Source of the DNA: Astropecten irregularis
Lineage: Eukaryota; Echinodermata; Asteroidea; Paxillosida; Astropectinidae
Direction: 5' to 3'
NCBI GenBank assembly: GCA_963971285.1
Contig: OZ020244.1
Span: 21,886,001-21,950,000, forward strand
DNA: 64,000 bases
Shown here: positions 50,501 to 58,100 of the stretch, in pieces
Layout: every line of letters begins with the position of its first letter
Position numbering within the stretch: the stretch's first letter is position 1
Translations under genes and position numbers: made by a program
Notes under the pieces: model-generated
Seen by the model: the letters and a program-made list of their open reading frames with translations, nothing else
What the model was told of the DNA's origin: nothing
The model's database searches: none

Positions 50501-52056
50501 TATGGGCAAAAATATCAAGGAAGATACAGCAAATATCCAGTCCCTTACAGTGCCCACTTTTCTTTTCTTTTGAAAACATAGGAGTTTTGATCTCACCCTG
50601 AGATCCAAAGTGTTTTTAGCTTGTGATTTATAATTTTTTCTTTCCTTTTTAAAAACAAGATTTTCGGCAGAAAAGGTTTTACCATTATATTTGTACCATC
50701 GCCATCTTTATACCCTGTAACTTTGATAAAAAGCACAATACAACGCATTTTGACTATTTTGTTAAGTCCAGAGAGTAACATTCAGGCTTGTTGTATCAGT
50801 GTGTTCCGTATGAAATATTTATTATATATGCTTAAAAATAAAGGGCAGTTATTTTGGTTTCCTTTACCTGCTGACATTGTTGTGTAATGAATTGTGTAAT
50901 GTATTAAACACGACTGCCATGAACAGCATTTTTTGGTACTGCACATTGGTTCTGTGCATGTACTCGGCCCGGGACTCGAACTTTGGTACTCGGACTCGGC
51001 CCTGTACTTGGCCTTGAATGTACTCAGACTCGATACTTAGGACTTGGACTCGACAGCAATGTACTTGGACTCGGCCTAGTACTCGGATCCTGAAGTACTC
51101 GGAGTACTCTGTACTCGGATTTGAGGACTTGACTACAACACTGGTATCCTCCATGTACCGGTTTTCGAGAGTGTTTACAAGCATTTATTCCAAGCAAGAC
51201 AAAGTCGCATACAGAAGTAAACTGTTGACATTTGTCATGTTTGTACAGTTTGTACTTTATTGTAGTTTGGCATGTTTGGCTTCCAGTGCAGTGTAGTAAG
51301 TACTAATAAGTAGGCCTACTACTTGTTGTGTGGTACAGGCCTGCACGTTGCTACCAATGACGTACAGAAGCTGGATACCTCAAAAACAGGTATACTGATT
51401 ACTAATTATGCTAATCCTACTGCCACTGCTGCCCACTGTCACTGCCACAAGTGCCAGCGCAGTGCGGACAGTGTGCCAGTTGGTCTTGTCTCTTGATCAC
51501 CTTGAACAATTGAATTCTGCATTCTTGAAAACGCTCCTTAATTCAAGCCTAGGATAAGTAAAATCGGAATGCATTCTTTGGAAAGAATTCCACTGATGAC
51601 CATAATTTGTACACAACTCTATTGGAACCAACAGAGGGCGTTTTGAGCAAGATGGCTGCCGCTATATTGGAAGTGTACAAATTGTAGGTAGAAAAACCCC
51701 GCAAAACTCATTTTTCAGATATGCTAGGCCTACCCAAGTTTTCCACACCTGAGATTGAAGTTCATCATAATTTGTATCCAATAAGTTAACTCTTGAAGGA
51801 TATAATCCTTTTTCCGTCATGGTCATCAGTGGAATTCTTTCCCATTCTTTTTATGTGTCTGTAAATGTTTCAAAATTCTAGCGAATGAAATAGAAAAAGA
51901 GGAGAAATCGGATGCAAAATCTTTCGGGTCGGAAATACATGACTTTTAGGTATAAACTGCACACATTCTACAACATGGATTATAACGCTATTCAACTAGT
52001 TAACTCACCTCTACTGCATCCTTCGTCTTTTTCTTCAGTCGCTTCAGAGCTTCCAT
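20409..52056 (-). CDS. EEA1: Early endosome antigen 1 (EEA1)
   Basis: Endosomal tethering protein: a long homodimeric coiled coil that bridges Rab5-GTP, bound by the N-terminal C2H2 finger, and PI3P, bound by the C-terminal FYVE domain. Exons: 52009-52056, 49944-50012, 48973-49155, 48264-48271 (tentative), 47904-47961, 47388-47444, 46681-46738, 45381-45487, 44622-44708, 43324-43335 (tentative), 41379-41437, 40239-40379, 39600-39705, 38457-38594, 38136-38273, 37385-37554, 36392-36485, 35838-35891, 35480-35581, 34792-34920, 33914-34048, 33201-33329, 32454-32588, 31780-31878, 31388-31495, 30571-30657, 29937-30101, 29324-29401, 29078-29161, 28164-28301, 27334-27423, 26556-26687, 25645-25830, 22737-22920, 22049-22103, 21570-21789, 20409-20531. 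All phases join, giving about 1,321 residues (human 1,411). Human-like landmarks include [49 protein letters not shown] and [12 protein letters not shown]. The first exon ([10 protein letters not shown]) is not similar to human. Confidence 0.95.
20949..21184. mobile_element. Fold-back MITE, arms GGCCCTTTTCCAAACCTCGG
   Basis: The ends are inverse complements (GGCCCTTTTCCAAACCTCGGCTC ... GAGCCGAGGTTTGGAAAAGGGCC), with a shared TTTTCATTGAAGCT centre. A diverged copy lies at 37010-37213. It lies in the last EEA1 intron. Confidence 0.8.
21217..21480. mobile_element. Fold-back element, second copy of the CTATAACGAACA family
   Basis: Starts GGAACGCCACTATAACGAAC and ends GCGCCGTTCC. Related to 2888-3070, with the shared core ATCCTTGGTTCCCAA. 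In the last EEA1 intron. Confidence 0.7.
21570..21789 (-). CDS. EEA1: EEA1 exon: end of coiled coil, calmodulin/Rab5-binding region and first half of FYVE
   Basis: Encodes [20 protein letters not shown] (human [20 protein letters not shown]), then [19 protein letters not shown] and VTVRR. The WxxD motif and first Cys pair of FYVE are present. The donor is AGAAGG|GTATGT; the Arg-Arg before the junction begins the basic PI3P-binding loop. Confidence 0.93.
22925..23295 (-). mobile_element. tRNA-derived SINE (CCTTGGGCAAGATGC type)
   Basis: On the minus strand it starts with a tRNA-like head GGGGCCTAGTGGTTTGAC ... GGGTTCGAATCC (B box). The body follows: GTCCTTGGGCAAGATGCTTTG and CACCCAGGTGTAAATGGGTA. 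A second copy is on the plus strand at 37655-37870. Confidence 0.75.
23980..25421. mobile_element. 1.44-kb non-autonomous hAT-like transposon with an 8-bp TSD
   Basis: Perfect terminal inverted repeats TAGGCCTGGGCGATTA are flanked by perfect 8-bp target duplications TGTATAAT (23972-23979 and 25422-25429). Subterminal regions are packed with ATTAATCGATTAATCGCG motifs on both sides and near 24830-25030. The interior has no long transposase frame; a 134-codon minus-strand frame is not recognisably a hAT domain. It sits in an EEA1 intron. Confidence 0.85.
25645..35891 (-). CDS. EEA1: EEA1 central coiled-coil exons, all phase 0-0
   Basis: Sixteen consecutive exons (35838-35891 through 25645-25830) all have lengths divisible by three (54 to 186 nt) and begin and end in phase 0. 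They encode continuous coiled coil with no Pro-rich breaks. Best human matches are [18 protein letters not shown] in 33914-34048 and [15 protein letters not shown] in 25645-25830. The layout lets any exon be skipped or duplicated without a frameshift. Confidence 0.85.
25919..26180 (-). mobile_element. tRNA-derived SINE
   Basis: Antisense copy of the family with head GGGCTGGATAGCTCAGTTGG and B box GGGTCGAATCCC, tail ATTGACTGGAGC read in reverse. In an EEA1 intron. Confidence 0.7.
26281..26375 (+). mobile_element. tRNA-derived SINE
   Basis: GGGCTGGATAGGTCAATTGG followed by GGTTCGAATCC and the common tail CAGTCAATTTTTCTTTGTTC. The anticodon region is not that of a folded tRNA, so this is not a tRNA gene. 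Confidence 0.75.
27793..28022. mobile_element. Fold-back MITE, GGGGCCAATTTCATAGAGC family
   Basis: Starts GGGGCCAATTTCATAGAGC and ends GCTCTATGAAATTGGTCCC; TTAAGCAC-type motifs lie inside both ends. In an EEA1 intron. Confidence 0.8.
28415..28760. repeat. Dispersed repeat, ATTTATAAAGTGTCTTTACA type
   Basis: Contains ATAATAACTGGTATTTATAAAGTG, CAAAGCGCTGTACA and GACAGAGTTCCACAG, a common animal interspersed repeat signature. Only one copy is clear in this window. In an EEA1 intron. Confidence 0.45.
30480..30550 (+). mobile_element. tRNA-derived SINE fragment
   Basis: Only the 3' half is present: GGAGGTCGCAGGTTCAAATCCC and the tail CCAGTAAATTTTTTTTGGTTCACC. Confidence 0.6.
31124..31366. mobile_element. 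Fold-back MITE, GGGGCCAATTTCATAGAGC family (best-preserved copy)
   Basis: Both ends are exact inverses (GGGGCCAATTTCATAGAGCT / AGCTCTATGAAATTGGCCCC). It ends only 22 bp from EEA1 exon 31388-31495, so it is part of the 3' side of that intron. Confidence 0.85.
33715..33835 (-). mobile_element. tRNA-derived SINE
   Basis: Antisense copy with AAATTGACTGGAGCGGGATT, a degenerate B box and ACTGAACTATCCAGCCCTATG. In an EEA1 intron. Confidence 0.65.
34255..34425. mobile_element. Fold-back element, ends TTGGTGCATCCATC / GATGGATGCACCG
   Basis: A related copy at 40418-40590 shares GAAGCAGTGCAATCAAAC-like core sequence and ACCCGTTTTCTTTTTA. Both lie in EEA1 introns. Confidence 0.65.
34996..35253. repeat. 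Long fold-back composed of two opposed tRNA-like heads
   Basis: The left arm runs AGGCTTGCCCTT ... GAGCACTACATACTCAGTGC ... CTGGCTCAGGTGGGATTTGA. The right arm is its inverse, ending AAGGGCAAGCCT. Each arm contains a tRNA B-box-like GGTTTGAATCCCACC or variant in opposite orientation, with arms of roughly 100 bp. It lies in the EEA1 intron between exons 34792-34920 and 35480-35581. Confidence 0.75.
35838..47961 (-). CDS. EEA1: EEA1 N-terminal coiled-coil exons
   Basis: The exons from 47904-47961 to 35838-35891 encode heptad-rich helix with abundant Leu, Glu, Gln and Lys. Exons 38457-38594 and 38136-38273 are both exactly 138 nt and Gln-rich (for example [17 protein letters not shown]). Alignment to human EEA1 is recognisable at [21 protein letters not shown] and AKIEAGEG. 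Exon phases are mixed here, unlike the following block. Confidence 0.85.
35965..36215 (+). mobile_element. tRNA-derived SINE, full-length-looking
   Basis: GGCTGGATGGCTCAGTTGGT AGAGCGCC ... GTTCGACTCCC, then CAGTCAATTTTTCTTTGTTC. It is preceded by the shared CATGGCTTCTGACTGCCAAAC segment that also precedes other copies. Confidence 0.7.
37010..37213. mobile_element. Fold-back MITE, second copy of the CCTTTCTCAAAGCTCGGCT family
   Basis: Diverged relative of 20949-21184 sharing TTTTCATTGAAGCT and TTTTTCAAACCAGAGAATCTAC in its centre. Confidence 0.7.
37655..37870 (+). mobile_element. tRNA-derived SINE (CCTTGGGCAAGATGC type)
   Basis: TATGGCCTAGTGGTCTCGCA ... GTGGGTTCGGATC, then CATCCTTGGGCAAGATGCTT and CACCCAGGTGTAAATGGGTA. 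Plus-strand counterpart of 22925-23295. Confidence 0.75.
38947..39167. mobile_element. Fold-back MITE, second copy of the GGTTTGCGGAAACACC family
   Basis: Shares ends and the GTTCGCACTTCTC / GAGAAGTGTGAAC arms with 706-952, and even the outside sequence ATACCAATTGTCACCAT in inverse, so the real unit extends beyond the palindrome. Confidence 0.75.
40418..40590. mobile_element. Fold-back element, CGGTGCATCCATCCAACATT copy
   Basis: Pairs with 34255-34425; same order of shared motifs. In the EEA1 intron next to exon 40239-40379. Confidence 0.65.
40805..41360. mobile_element. Two adjacent CCAATTTCATAG-family fold-back elements
   Basis: One copy spans about 40805-41012. A second, diverged copy spans about 41145-41357 (GGGGCCAATTCCACGGCACT ... 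GTGCTAAGCAGAG). They end 20 bp before EEA1 exon 41379-41437. Confidence 0.6.
42405..42665 (-). mobile_element. tRNA-derived SINE, full-length-looking
   Basis: Antisense: TGACTGGAGTGGGATTCGAA ... ACTGAGCTATCCAGCCCTAT, continuing through GGCAGTCAGAAGCCAT to the CAACCTGAGAAACGGT end shared with 25919-26180. Confidence 0.75.
43324..43335 (-). CDS. EEA1: Tentative EEA1 microexon (12 nt)
   Basis: GTAGATGCTGAT (VDAD) is bounded by TTCTTTAG and GTAAGTAG, both near-consensus, and sits in phase 0 between two phase-0 exons. It can be included or skipped without a frame change. Confidence 0.45.
43535..43633. mobile_element. Fold-back fragment, GGGGTCAATTTCACCAAACTC family
   Basis: Left portion of the family of 2487-2635, with CACTGCAGCCCTACATAGGA and TTATCCTTCGTAACTC. 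Confidence 0.6.
43990..44570. repeat. Tandem array of GATCCTGCTAGGATTGAAACGTCAGG units
   Basis: About 17 units of roughly 30-35 bp with variants. A larger unit (roughly 180 bp) including CCCTCCAGTCTCAAAGGCTC recurs near 44040, 44190 and 44347. The same unit occurs singly at 49285-49385 and as a half at 19970-20010. The array ends 52 bp from EEA1 exon 44622-44708. Confidence 0.8.
44888..45095. mobile_element. Degenerate CCAATTTCATAG-family fold-back
   Basis: GGGCCAATTTCACCACGCTGC with GCTTAAGC-like motifs and a GTTTTAGCCAGCAAGG core. A diverged copy in an EEA1 intron. Confidence 0.5.
45207..45359. mobile_element. Fold-back element, GGGGTCGATTTCACGAAGCTC copy
   Basis: Palindromic relative of 2487-2635, ending TTTTATGAAACAGACCCC. 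It ends 22 bp before EEA1 exon 45381-45487. Confidence 0.7.
45512..46586. repeat. 15-bp minisatellite (about 71 copies) with a 375-bp higher-order repeat
   Basis: Unit GAGTCAGAGCCACCC with small variants (CCATCC, CAACCC, CAATCC). A 25-unit block is duplicated: the rare variant CAGAGCCAGCCAAGT recurs at 45946 and 46321, exactly 375 bp apart, with matching neighbours. The array is confined to the EEA1 intron between exons 46681-46738 and 45381-45487. The minus strand is open in two frames (GGSDS and VALTR repeats), which follows from the unit being a multiple of three. Confidence 0.92.
47165..47290 (-). mobile_element. tRNA-derived SINE, degenerate
   Basis: AAAGTTGCTGAAGCAGGATT and a degraded head. 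In an EEA1 intron. Confidence 0.55.
48264..48271 (-). CDS. EEA1: Tentative EEA1 microexon (8 nt)
   Basis: The zinc-finger exon ends in phase 0, yet the next clear exon (47961-47904) needs two upstream bases. CAGAACAG followed by GTGAGATC supplies them and gives Q-N-R before [10 protein letters not shown] (human LKRDDVTLLRQE). A 5-nt version (AACAG) also fits. The acceptor is weak. Confidence 0.4.
48500..48840. repeat. Dispersed repeat with CAGGGTATAA..ATGGTAGAAACATA core
   Basis: Shared with copies near 8010-8320, 32735-32835, 50455-50730 (inverse), 53290-53625, 54175-54435, 59655-60150 and 62500-62770. Common words include CTGAAATGGTGTATTTATCC and GATCAAAACCATTC. No terminal structure was resolved. 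Confidence 0.6.
48973..49155 (-). CDS. EEA1: EEA1 exon with the Rab5-binding C2H2 zinc finger
   Basis: It opens [20 protein letters not shown] and continues WESVH: Cys-x2-Cys-x12-His-x4-His, matching the vertebrate GFICPQC finger that binds Rab5. A Ser/Pro/Thr-rich linker follows. The exon is 61 codons, phase 0 at both ends, with donor ACG|GTCAGT. Confidence 0.9.
49942..49943 (-). other. EEA1: GC splice donor of EEA1 intron 2
   Basis: Exon 49944-50012 ends CAGGAG|GCAAGT on the minus strand. This is a classic GC-AG donor with otherwise perfect consensus, and phase 0 joins the zinc-finger exon exactly. Confidence 0.75.
50945..51135. repeat. TACTCGGACTCGG-type simple repeat
   Basis: Degenerate repeats of TACTCGGACTCGG and GGACTTGGACTCG in EEA1 intron 1. 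No coding content. Confidence 0.6.
51580..51842. mobile_element. 263-bp MITE with 24-bp TIR and an 8-bp TSD
   Basis: Ends GGAAAGAATTCCACTGATGACC and its inverse, flanked by exact 8-bp duplications CATTCTTT (51572-51579 and 51843-51850). In EEA1 intron 1, about 170 bp from the first coding exon. TSD length fits a hAT-like mechanism, though the termini are atypical. Confidence 0.8.
52009..52056 (-). CDS. EEA1: EEA1 first coding exon
   Basis: Sixteen codons ([16 protein letters not shown]) from an ATG in a CAAAATGG context, ending at a strong donor GAG|GTGAGT in phase 0. It is basic and lysine-rich, unlike the vertebrate N-terminus. The start choice rests on the Kozak context and phase match; an alternative upstream exon cannot be excluded. 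Confidence 0.65.
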
Positions 52057-52338
52057 TTTGAGCCCTTTTCTTGGTAGTATATTAGTTAATGATTTATCCA
52101 CAAGGTCAAGAATTATGACAGTTCATATTCCACGGGTAAATGAACCTATCTATCTGGATGTAAACTAAACAAATCTCGATTATAAAGGGGGCGTGAGAAC
52201 ATCGTGTACAGTGCATAATAGTTACATGTACATGTACACAACAAGCAAGTTCCCATTTCGCGAAAGCTTGGAATAGAGCGCCCTCTACTGACTGATGAAT
52301 TGAAGTTAAACGAGGGCGCTCTGCAATGCGACTGCTGT

Positions 52339-52568
52339 GGGCCTTTACAAAACCAGGCTTGAGGGTTGAGGCTAGGCTTTGGACTTATTTCGGTACTTTT
52401 ATTTTGAGGCCCATAAAATGAAACGAAAGAATTGGGTCACATGACAAAGCCAAAGAAAGGCTCCTCCATTGCTATGTATCTGAGGCCCTTCCTTTAATTT
52501 TAGACACAAAATGGTGGTATCAAAATAAATCCCAACCGTAGCCTCAAGCCTCATTTTGTAAAGGCCCA
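52339..52568. mobile_element. Fold-back MITE, GGGCCTTTACAAAACCAGGCTTG
   Basis: Inverted ends GGGCCTTTACAAAACCAGGCTTGAGG and CCTCAAGCCTCATTTTGTAAAGGCCC. It lies about 280 bp upstream of the EEA1 start codon, so it may affect its promoter region. Confidence 0.75.
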
Positions 52569-54643
52569 ATGAGAGCATAGAGCCTGAACTTTTGGTGACA
52601 ATTTCATCTGGAATACATCAGCTGATAAACCTACCCGCTATTTCTGGTATGAACTGTAAAACAGAGCCATTAGAGATAGTCATTACAAACAAACCCATCA
52701 AAGTTTCATCTCTTTATAAGAGCAATTTTTGATGGACAGCGCTATGTTTTACCCGCAGTTGTTTAAAGCCAACAATTAGTTCCAGCCCCCAAAATGAAAG
52801 GGTAATCAGTCAGGAAGGCTCAATCAATAATAGGGTGTATATACCGAGGGCAGTGAAACTTTAATTTGTAATTTCGATTGATGAAAACACCCACAATTTT
52901 GAATCACCTTGAATTACCTGGTGATAAAAAAAAAATATTAACAAAACTTATACTAATCCATCTTCAAAACTGGGCAGGTGACACAGCCGCATGCATACCA
53001 TCAATATAATACGAGATAAGCGCTATAACTACATAATTATTTTAATAACACACTCCAGTAGTAAAAACAAAATTACTCTTTGTAAAAGTAAAATGTCGCT
53101 TTATTTATTTTATTTATACTCAAATAAAAATCACTTTTCTTGTAAATGAAGGTCTCTAGTGACCTGTCTTCAGCAGGCAGGAGAATAGGCCTAGTGAGGA
53201 CCATTAAAATTGCACATTCACCAGCCGCTATACAAATAGCGTAAACAATTAATATGAAATAATGATTATGATACTAACTTTATAAGCTTTATATTAAAGG
53301 TAGTTTCAAACCGAAACAGAAATCTTCACAAATTTACCATAACTTTCAGGGTATAAAGATGGTGATGGTAGAAACATATACCGTTAAAATGTTTCTACCT
53401 GAAATTCTGTATTTAATCAGAAAAGAGTCAAACCAGTGCCCAAATTATTTTTGATCTTTTAAAAAAATAAACGAGAAAAGACTTCAAAAATTGTGGCCGT
53501 TTTTCACTGTTTTCTCAAAAAGTGGGCACCATATTGAACTGAATATTTCACAGATGACTGTTGCTGTATCTTCCTTGATATTTGTGCCCATGAATCTAAG
53601 TATGATATAACCTTTAATTAAGGTCGAAAAGTTTCGCAGACTTGTGCATCAGTCAAGAGTCTCTTTCCCTACTTTGCAAGACACCCCAACTGCACCAATC
53701 AAGGTTGCACTATGCCATGATATTTCCAATGAATACTGGCGTCCATCAAATATGACTCACCGTACGGATAAAGAGGGAAACATGTAAATGCGACACCAAA
53801 TTGTCGCCTTAATATTGTGCGTCTCGGCGTCTCACTGACATGGTCGTCGTATCCTAGGCCTATACATTAAATAATACAACCAACGGCCACTTGATGTGAC
53901 TATATTTTCTTATTGGGGATTAATAACCACTGCGGTCCCTGCATACAGTCCCATGCATTGACGAAGTACAATTTCAATCATAACCCAAGATAATATCAAA
54001 CAAATTACCACACGGGCGAGCTATATATGATACAGCGAAACTTCGTTTGATTTAATTATTGACTGGAAGTTTATGATAGAAAATATTCAGTGTAATGTGC
54101 ATATATTACTTTTGTCCTCGAGAACGGCTTGGGTTAAAGGTTGTATCATATTTATCATTTGGTAAGAGACCATGTTCACAGATTTACGTATAAGTTACAG
54201 GGTATGAAGATAGAGGTGGTTTTTCCGCCTGAAATGGTGTATTTATCCAGAATTTAGTAAAACAATGACCAAAAATCTTTTTGATCTTTTAAAAGATCAA
54301 AAATAAAAGAGAAAAGACTTAAGAAATGCTGTGGCTGTTTTCACAGATGACTGTAACTGTATCCTTCTTGATATTTTTGCCCATGAATCAGTATTTCTTT
54401 TATAAAAACCAAAGTATGATATTACCTTTAATAATGGAGATTGTATTATTGTTTCTTTATTACTGGGGGATATGACCGTCTGACATCGACCGTAAACCAC
54501 GGCAGTCGGGGGATGTAATTCCCGCCGTGGTGTTAAATTGTTAATATAGTCATTAGTCAATGTTCGATTATGCAAATTATTTGTAAAAGTTGCTTTCGGT
54601 AAAAATTGTTTGCATTCATAATTTCGGTAGACGTAACACTTAC

Positions 54644-54715
54644 GATGGGTGCATCAATGCTACCAGTGAGACGTCTTCTTGGTTGTAAGGGGATATTATT
54701 ACACAGCTCAGTCAT
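54644..54715 (-). CDS. Candidate short coding exon of unknown gene
   Basis: ATG followed by 24 open codons (ends GSIDAPI) and a consensus donor ATC|GTAAGT in phase 0. The phase would be compatible with splicing to the second EEA1 exon, so it could be an alternative first exon of EEA1, but no similarity supports this. Confidence 0.25.
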
Positions 54716-54863
54716 TCCGTGCTGAGATTTACTCCGTCCTTTCGTTAAAGTTATAGAATTCCTGTTCACGCTTCCGCTATACAATTATTCACTAAAGGTG
54801 TCATTATTACAATTTTTAGAGGAGGCAAGTGTTTCTCAATATTCATTTTAAGGTCAGGCCTAA

Positions 54864-55154
54864 TTACATGATGGTGCACATTCTGCTTTTCGTCATGGTG
54901 GTCCCGGCCGTGTGGCCTTTCTTGCTGGCCATAATAGCATTGTCCATCGCCTGTGCTGCGGCCACTACGGCCATTGCTGCGGCCTCTGGATTGCCACTCT
55001 GTGCGGCCTGTGCAGCACGGGCTGAGGCCATGGCAGCGGCCTGTTTGGCCTCAGTCTCCACCGGGGGACGCCCGCCGTCACGGGCATTGGACTGCTCCGT
55101 GATCATCTGAGCCACGGCACCGGCCAAGACGGCTGCTACGAATGACGCTGCTAT
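54864..55154 (-). CDS. Roco gene last exon: Ala-rich helix and CTIM C-terminus
   Basis: 96 codons after the acceptor ATTACAG. It starts IAASFVAAVLAGAVAQMI, which is hydrophobic, then a long Ala/Gln/Met-rich helical region, a basic stretch and the last residues KSRMCTIM before TAA. Cys-Thr-Ile-Met fits the CaaX consensus with Met at X, favouring farnesylation. The splice phase agrees with the preceding exon. Prenylation is inference from motif only. Confidence 0.75.
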   Translation of the reverse strand: MAASFVAAVLAGAVAQMITEQSNARDGGRPPVETEAKQAAAMASARAAQAAQSGNPEAAAMAVVAAAQAMDNAIMASKKGHTAGTTMTKSRMCTIM

Positions 55155-58100
55155 CTGTAATAATCAGTCCAACAGGAATATGCAATATCAAAAATGTTTC
55201 ATATGAGATTTGATATACTTTGTATGGTAAAAAGACTTAAAGACATAGCTTTACATGCATGGTATGTGAATACATCCAGTTAAGAGAAGAGGTTCCGTAT
55301 GAAGAGTTGACATTGAATTGTAGAACATCAAGTGACAAGATCTTTGCCTTGAAAATGCAGTCAGCTGGTAGGATTCATGGTTTATTTCCATGGCCAAGCT
55401 TCAATTACAATACTGTATTTACTTTTCTTCATTCAATAAAAATGCGTCTAAATTGAATTAAGCTATACTTGTATATTCACGGTCGCAATTACTTAATCAA
55501 TACCAGCATCAAAGTTGGGTCTTGAGCACTGGATATGTAAGGATAAGAAAAAGTTACTATCTATCAAGTTCATACTAGACGCAATATCGGTGTTAGAAAT
55601 GTTCGAGAAAAGAGCACCTGAAAACCCCTAAATTGCACCATCTGATTTTGATTGAAATCATCGACCAAATTGTTGTTTTCCTGAGAAAAACAAACGATTT
55701 GGATGGAAATGTCCACAGGAATTAATAGTTTTATGATATAGCATTTTGAAAACTAGTTTTACTTGAATGGATGCTTTCTTCCCTCGAAACCACATGACCA
55801 ATGATGTACCTTGAAGGAATGAGGAGGTGTTGTAAGATGCTGAGCATAACTGTCATATCTTACCTTCTTGATTTCCTTAATTTCGTCCTCCACCGACACC
55901 CTCCTCCACCCGTTGTCCAGTTTCCATTTAATCTCTGCCTTCTTGTTGGTAGTCTTAACCTGCGGTGAGGTGAACACCCTTGGACTGTCTACCCTGGGCG
56001 GTGAGGGTGAAGGTTTGGTCGTCGGTGATGATGATGATGATAGGGAGGACCTCGTCGGTGGTGACGGCGTGGGTCTGAGGCTGCTCGTGCTCTGGTAGTC
56101 CGTGTCCGAGGGCTGGTCCGAGTCGGGCTCGGTGATGCTGGGAGTCGAGTCGCTGAGCTGGATGTCCAGGTTGGCCAGCCAATGGAGCCACTGAGAAACT
56201 GTCAGCGTTGAATCCCCTTGAAATGTAATCAGATAATGCATTTGATGAGTTTAATTGACAGATGATTAGTGAATGTAAAGATTGGTAAAACCAACGGAAT
56301 TCGAACTCCAACTGAAACATCCATCTGAGGAAAGATGCTAATTGTACAGCTGTAATTCTTGTCTTTACATCTTCATTGCATTTTACATTCAAACAGCAAA
56401 AAACACGAGGTTAACGTAACCACTTTCACTTGAATTTAAGCTTTGATCGAACAACGATGTTCAGTTGGGTACTTATGATAACATTCCCCAATAAACTCGT
56501 TCAGCAATGCTCAAAGTATAAAACTCGCAGCGTTTTACTAAGACAACGAGAATCAGGCTGTTTAATGTATCCGCCAAAAATGGTTACATCGCTTAAAAGA
56601 GCTAGAAAATAGTCTTTTCAATTAGCCGCATGGTTTTCTAATCTCTGCTAAATCCTGATTTATCAGTGTTGGATTTTTGAAAGATAAAACAACTATAGGA
56701 CAAAACGTTGCCTTTTGAATACCTGTTTTCACACATGCTCCATGCAGGCTCAGTGTGCTTTAAGTGGCATCACACTTCGGTATTAATAAGAATCTCAAAT
56801 AATATCAAACTTCATCATTTTATGACAACTTGACGGCGACACACTGAAACCAGCCAGAACCTACCACACAGTGGCATCAAGCACTCCGCATCCACCTCAC
56901 AGGTTTGATCTGGCACGTCGATCTTCATCACTGTGTCACTACTAGAAGCCGCTGATGTGAGATCCAAGAGGCTTATCTCCAATTCGTCAACCGGCGACTC
57001 GCTGGTGTAGTAGGCTGAGCTTGGTATTATAGATGTCTGCTCGGCAAAAGGTTCCATTGGATAAAAATGAAGTTTCAATTGGTAAACACCACTAATATTT
57101 CCATCGAATAACACCAATTTTACAAATAAGACATAGAAAATAATGATTGAAAGATGTGCTAGGTGCGCCAAAGCAATAAAGGCAAGGAAGTATGTGGCCG
57201 TATAACATGTGATATACTCTTGGTGATTTCTCAGGCCTTCCATATGCCAAGTTGAAGAGTTGCATTATAAAATATTATTGAACACGCGTTTTCATTTCGC
57301 CAAAACCTGTACAGGGGTGCATATAAACTGCATGAACAGAAAATCACATTGTATTAGATACCAAAGTAGGATTTGGAAGTACCTGGTAATAAACTCCCTG
57401 CCACGATGTCAAGAACTTGTCGGCTACGACCAGAAACCTAGCCAGGACCACCCAGAGTACCTCGGTGGCCCTACGCATACCCTCCTCATCAACCGTCACG
57501 CGCACGTACAGGTCTACTTTGTCTACCTGGCCGCTCTCTGGCTGCTTAATGTTCACGGATACCTAGGGACAAAGAAGGGAGGGACATTGTCGTCAACATG
57601 ATGGAGTCACTCAGGTAACATTTTCGTCATGATCCCACACAGCTGCGTACCTATTAAAAACGGCACCAGAGGCAAGCGCTAAAATCGGGCTCCTAATTCT
57701 AAGTTCTGATGCCAATGAAAAAACAATTCAGACAATTTAACATTTAAATCTTTCATTGTTTGTTCCTTGGATTAATTTTTTTTTTTAAATACGCCACTGA
57801 TCCAACAAAGTTGAGGACGAGGTTTGAAGATGTCCTCGTTAAGTGAACTCACACCAGTATTCCTCTACTATGACTTCGCACTTATCACGTGCGCATCTTC
57901 AAGTTCAATGAGCAACCTTGACTTCATTCTCATTCGAAGAATTAACAGCAGGTGTGCACCATCAAGTATAACGGGATAATGGATGGAGTTCTCTGATGTA
58001 ACCAAGACGCCATCACAAATCGTAAAACATAAGGTGTAATTACCCATTAACCAACCGTTACAGTAAAGACTAGATTTTGTGTGTTTGAAACCTGAAGATA

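Larger units (their letters stand above)
52057..54863. other. Intergenic region between EEA1 (5' end) and the Roco gene (3' end)
   Basis: Holds the presumed EEA1 promoter and 5' UTR, the fold-back at 52339-52568, two copies of the CAGGGTATAA family and AT-rich sequence. One short candidate exon is at 54644-54715. No CpG-rich promoter signature was evident by eye. Confidence 0.5.
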
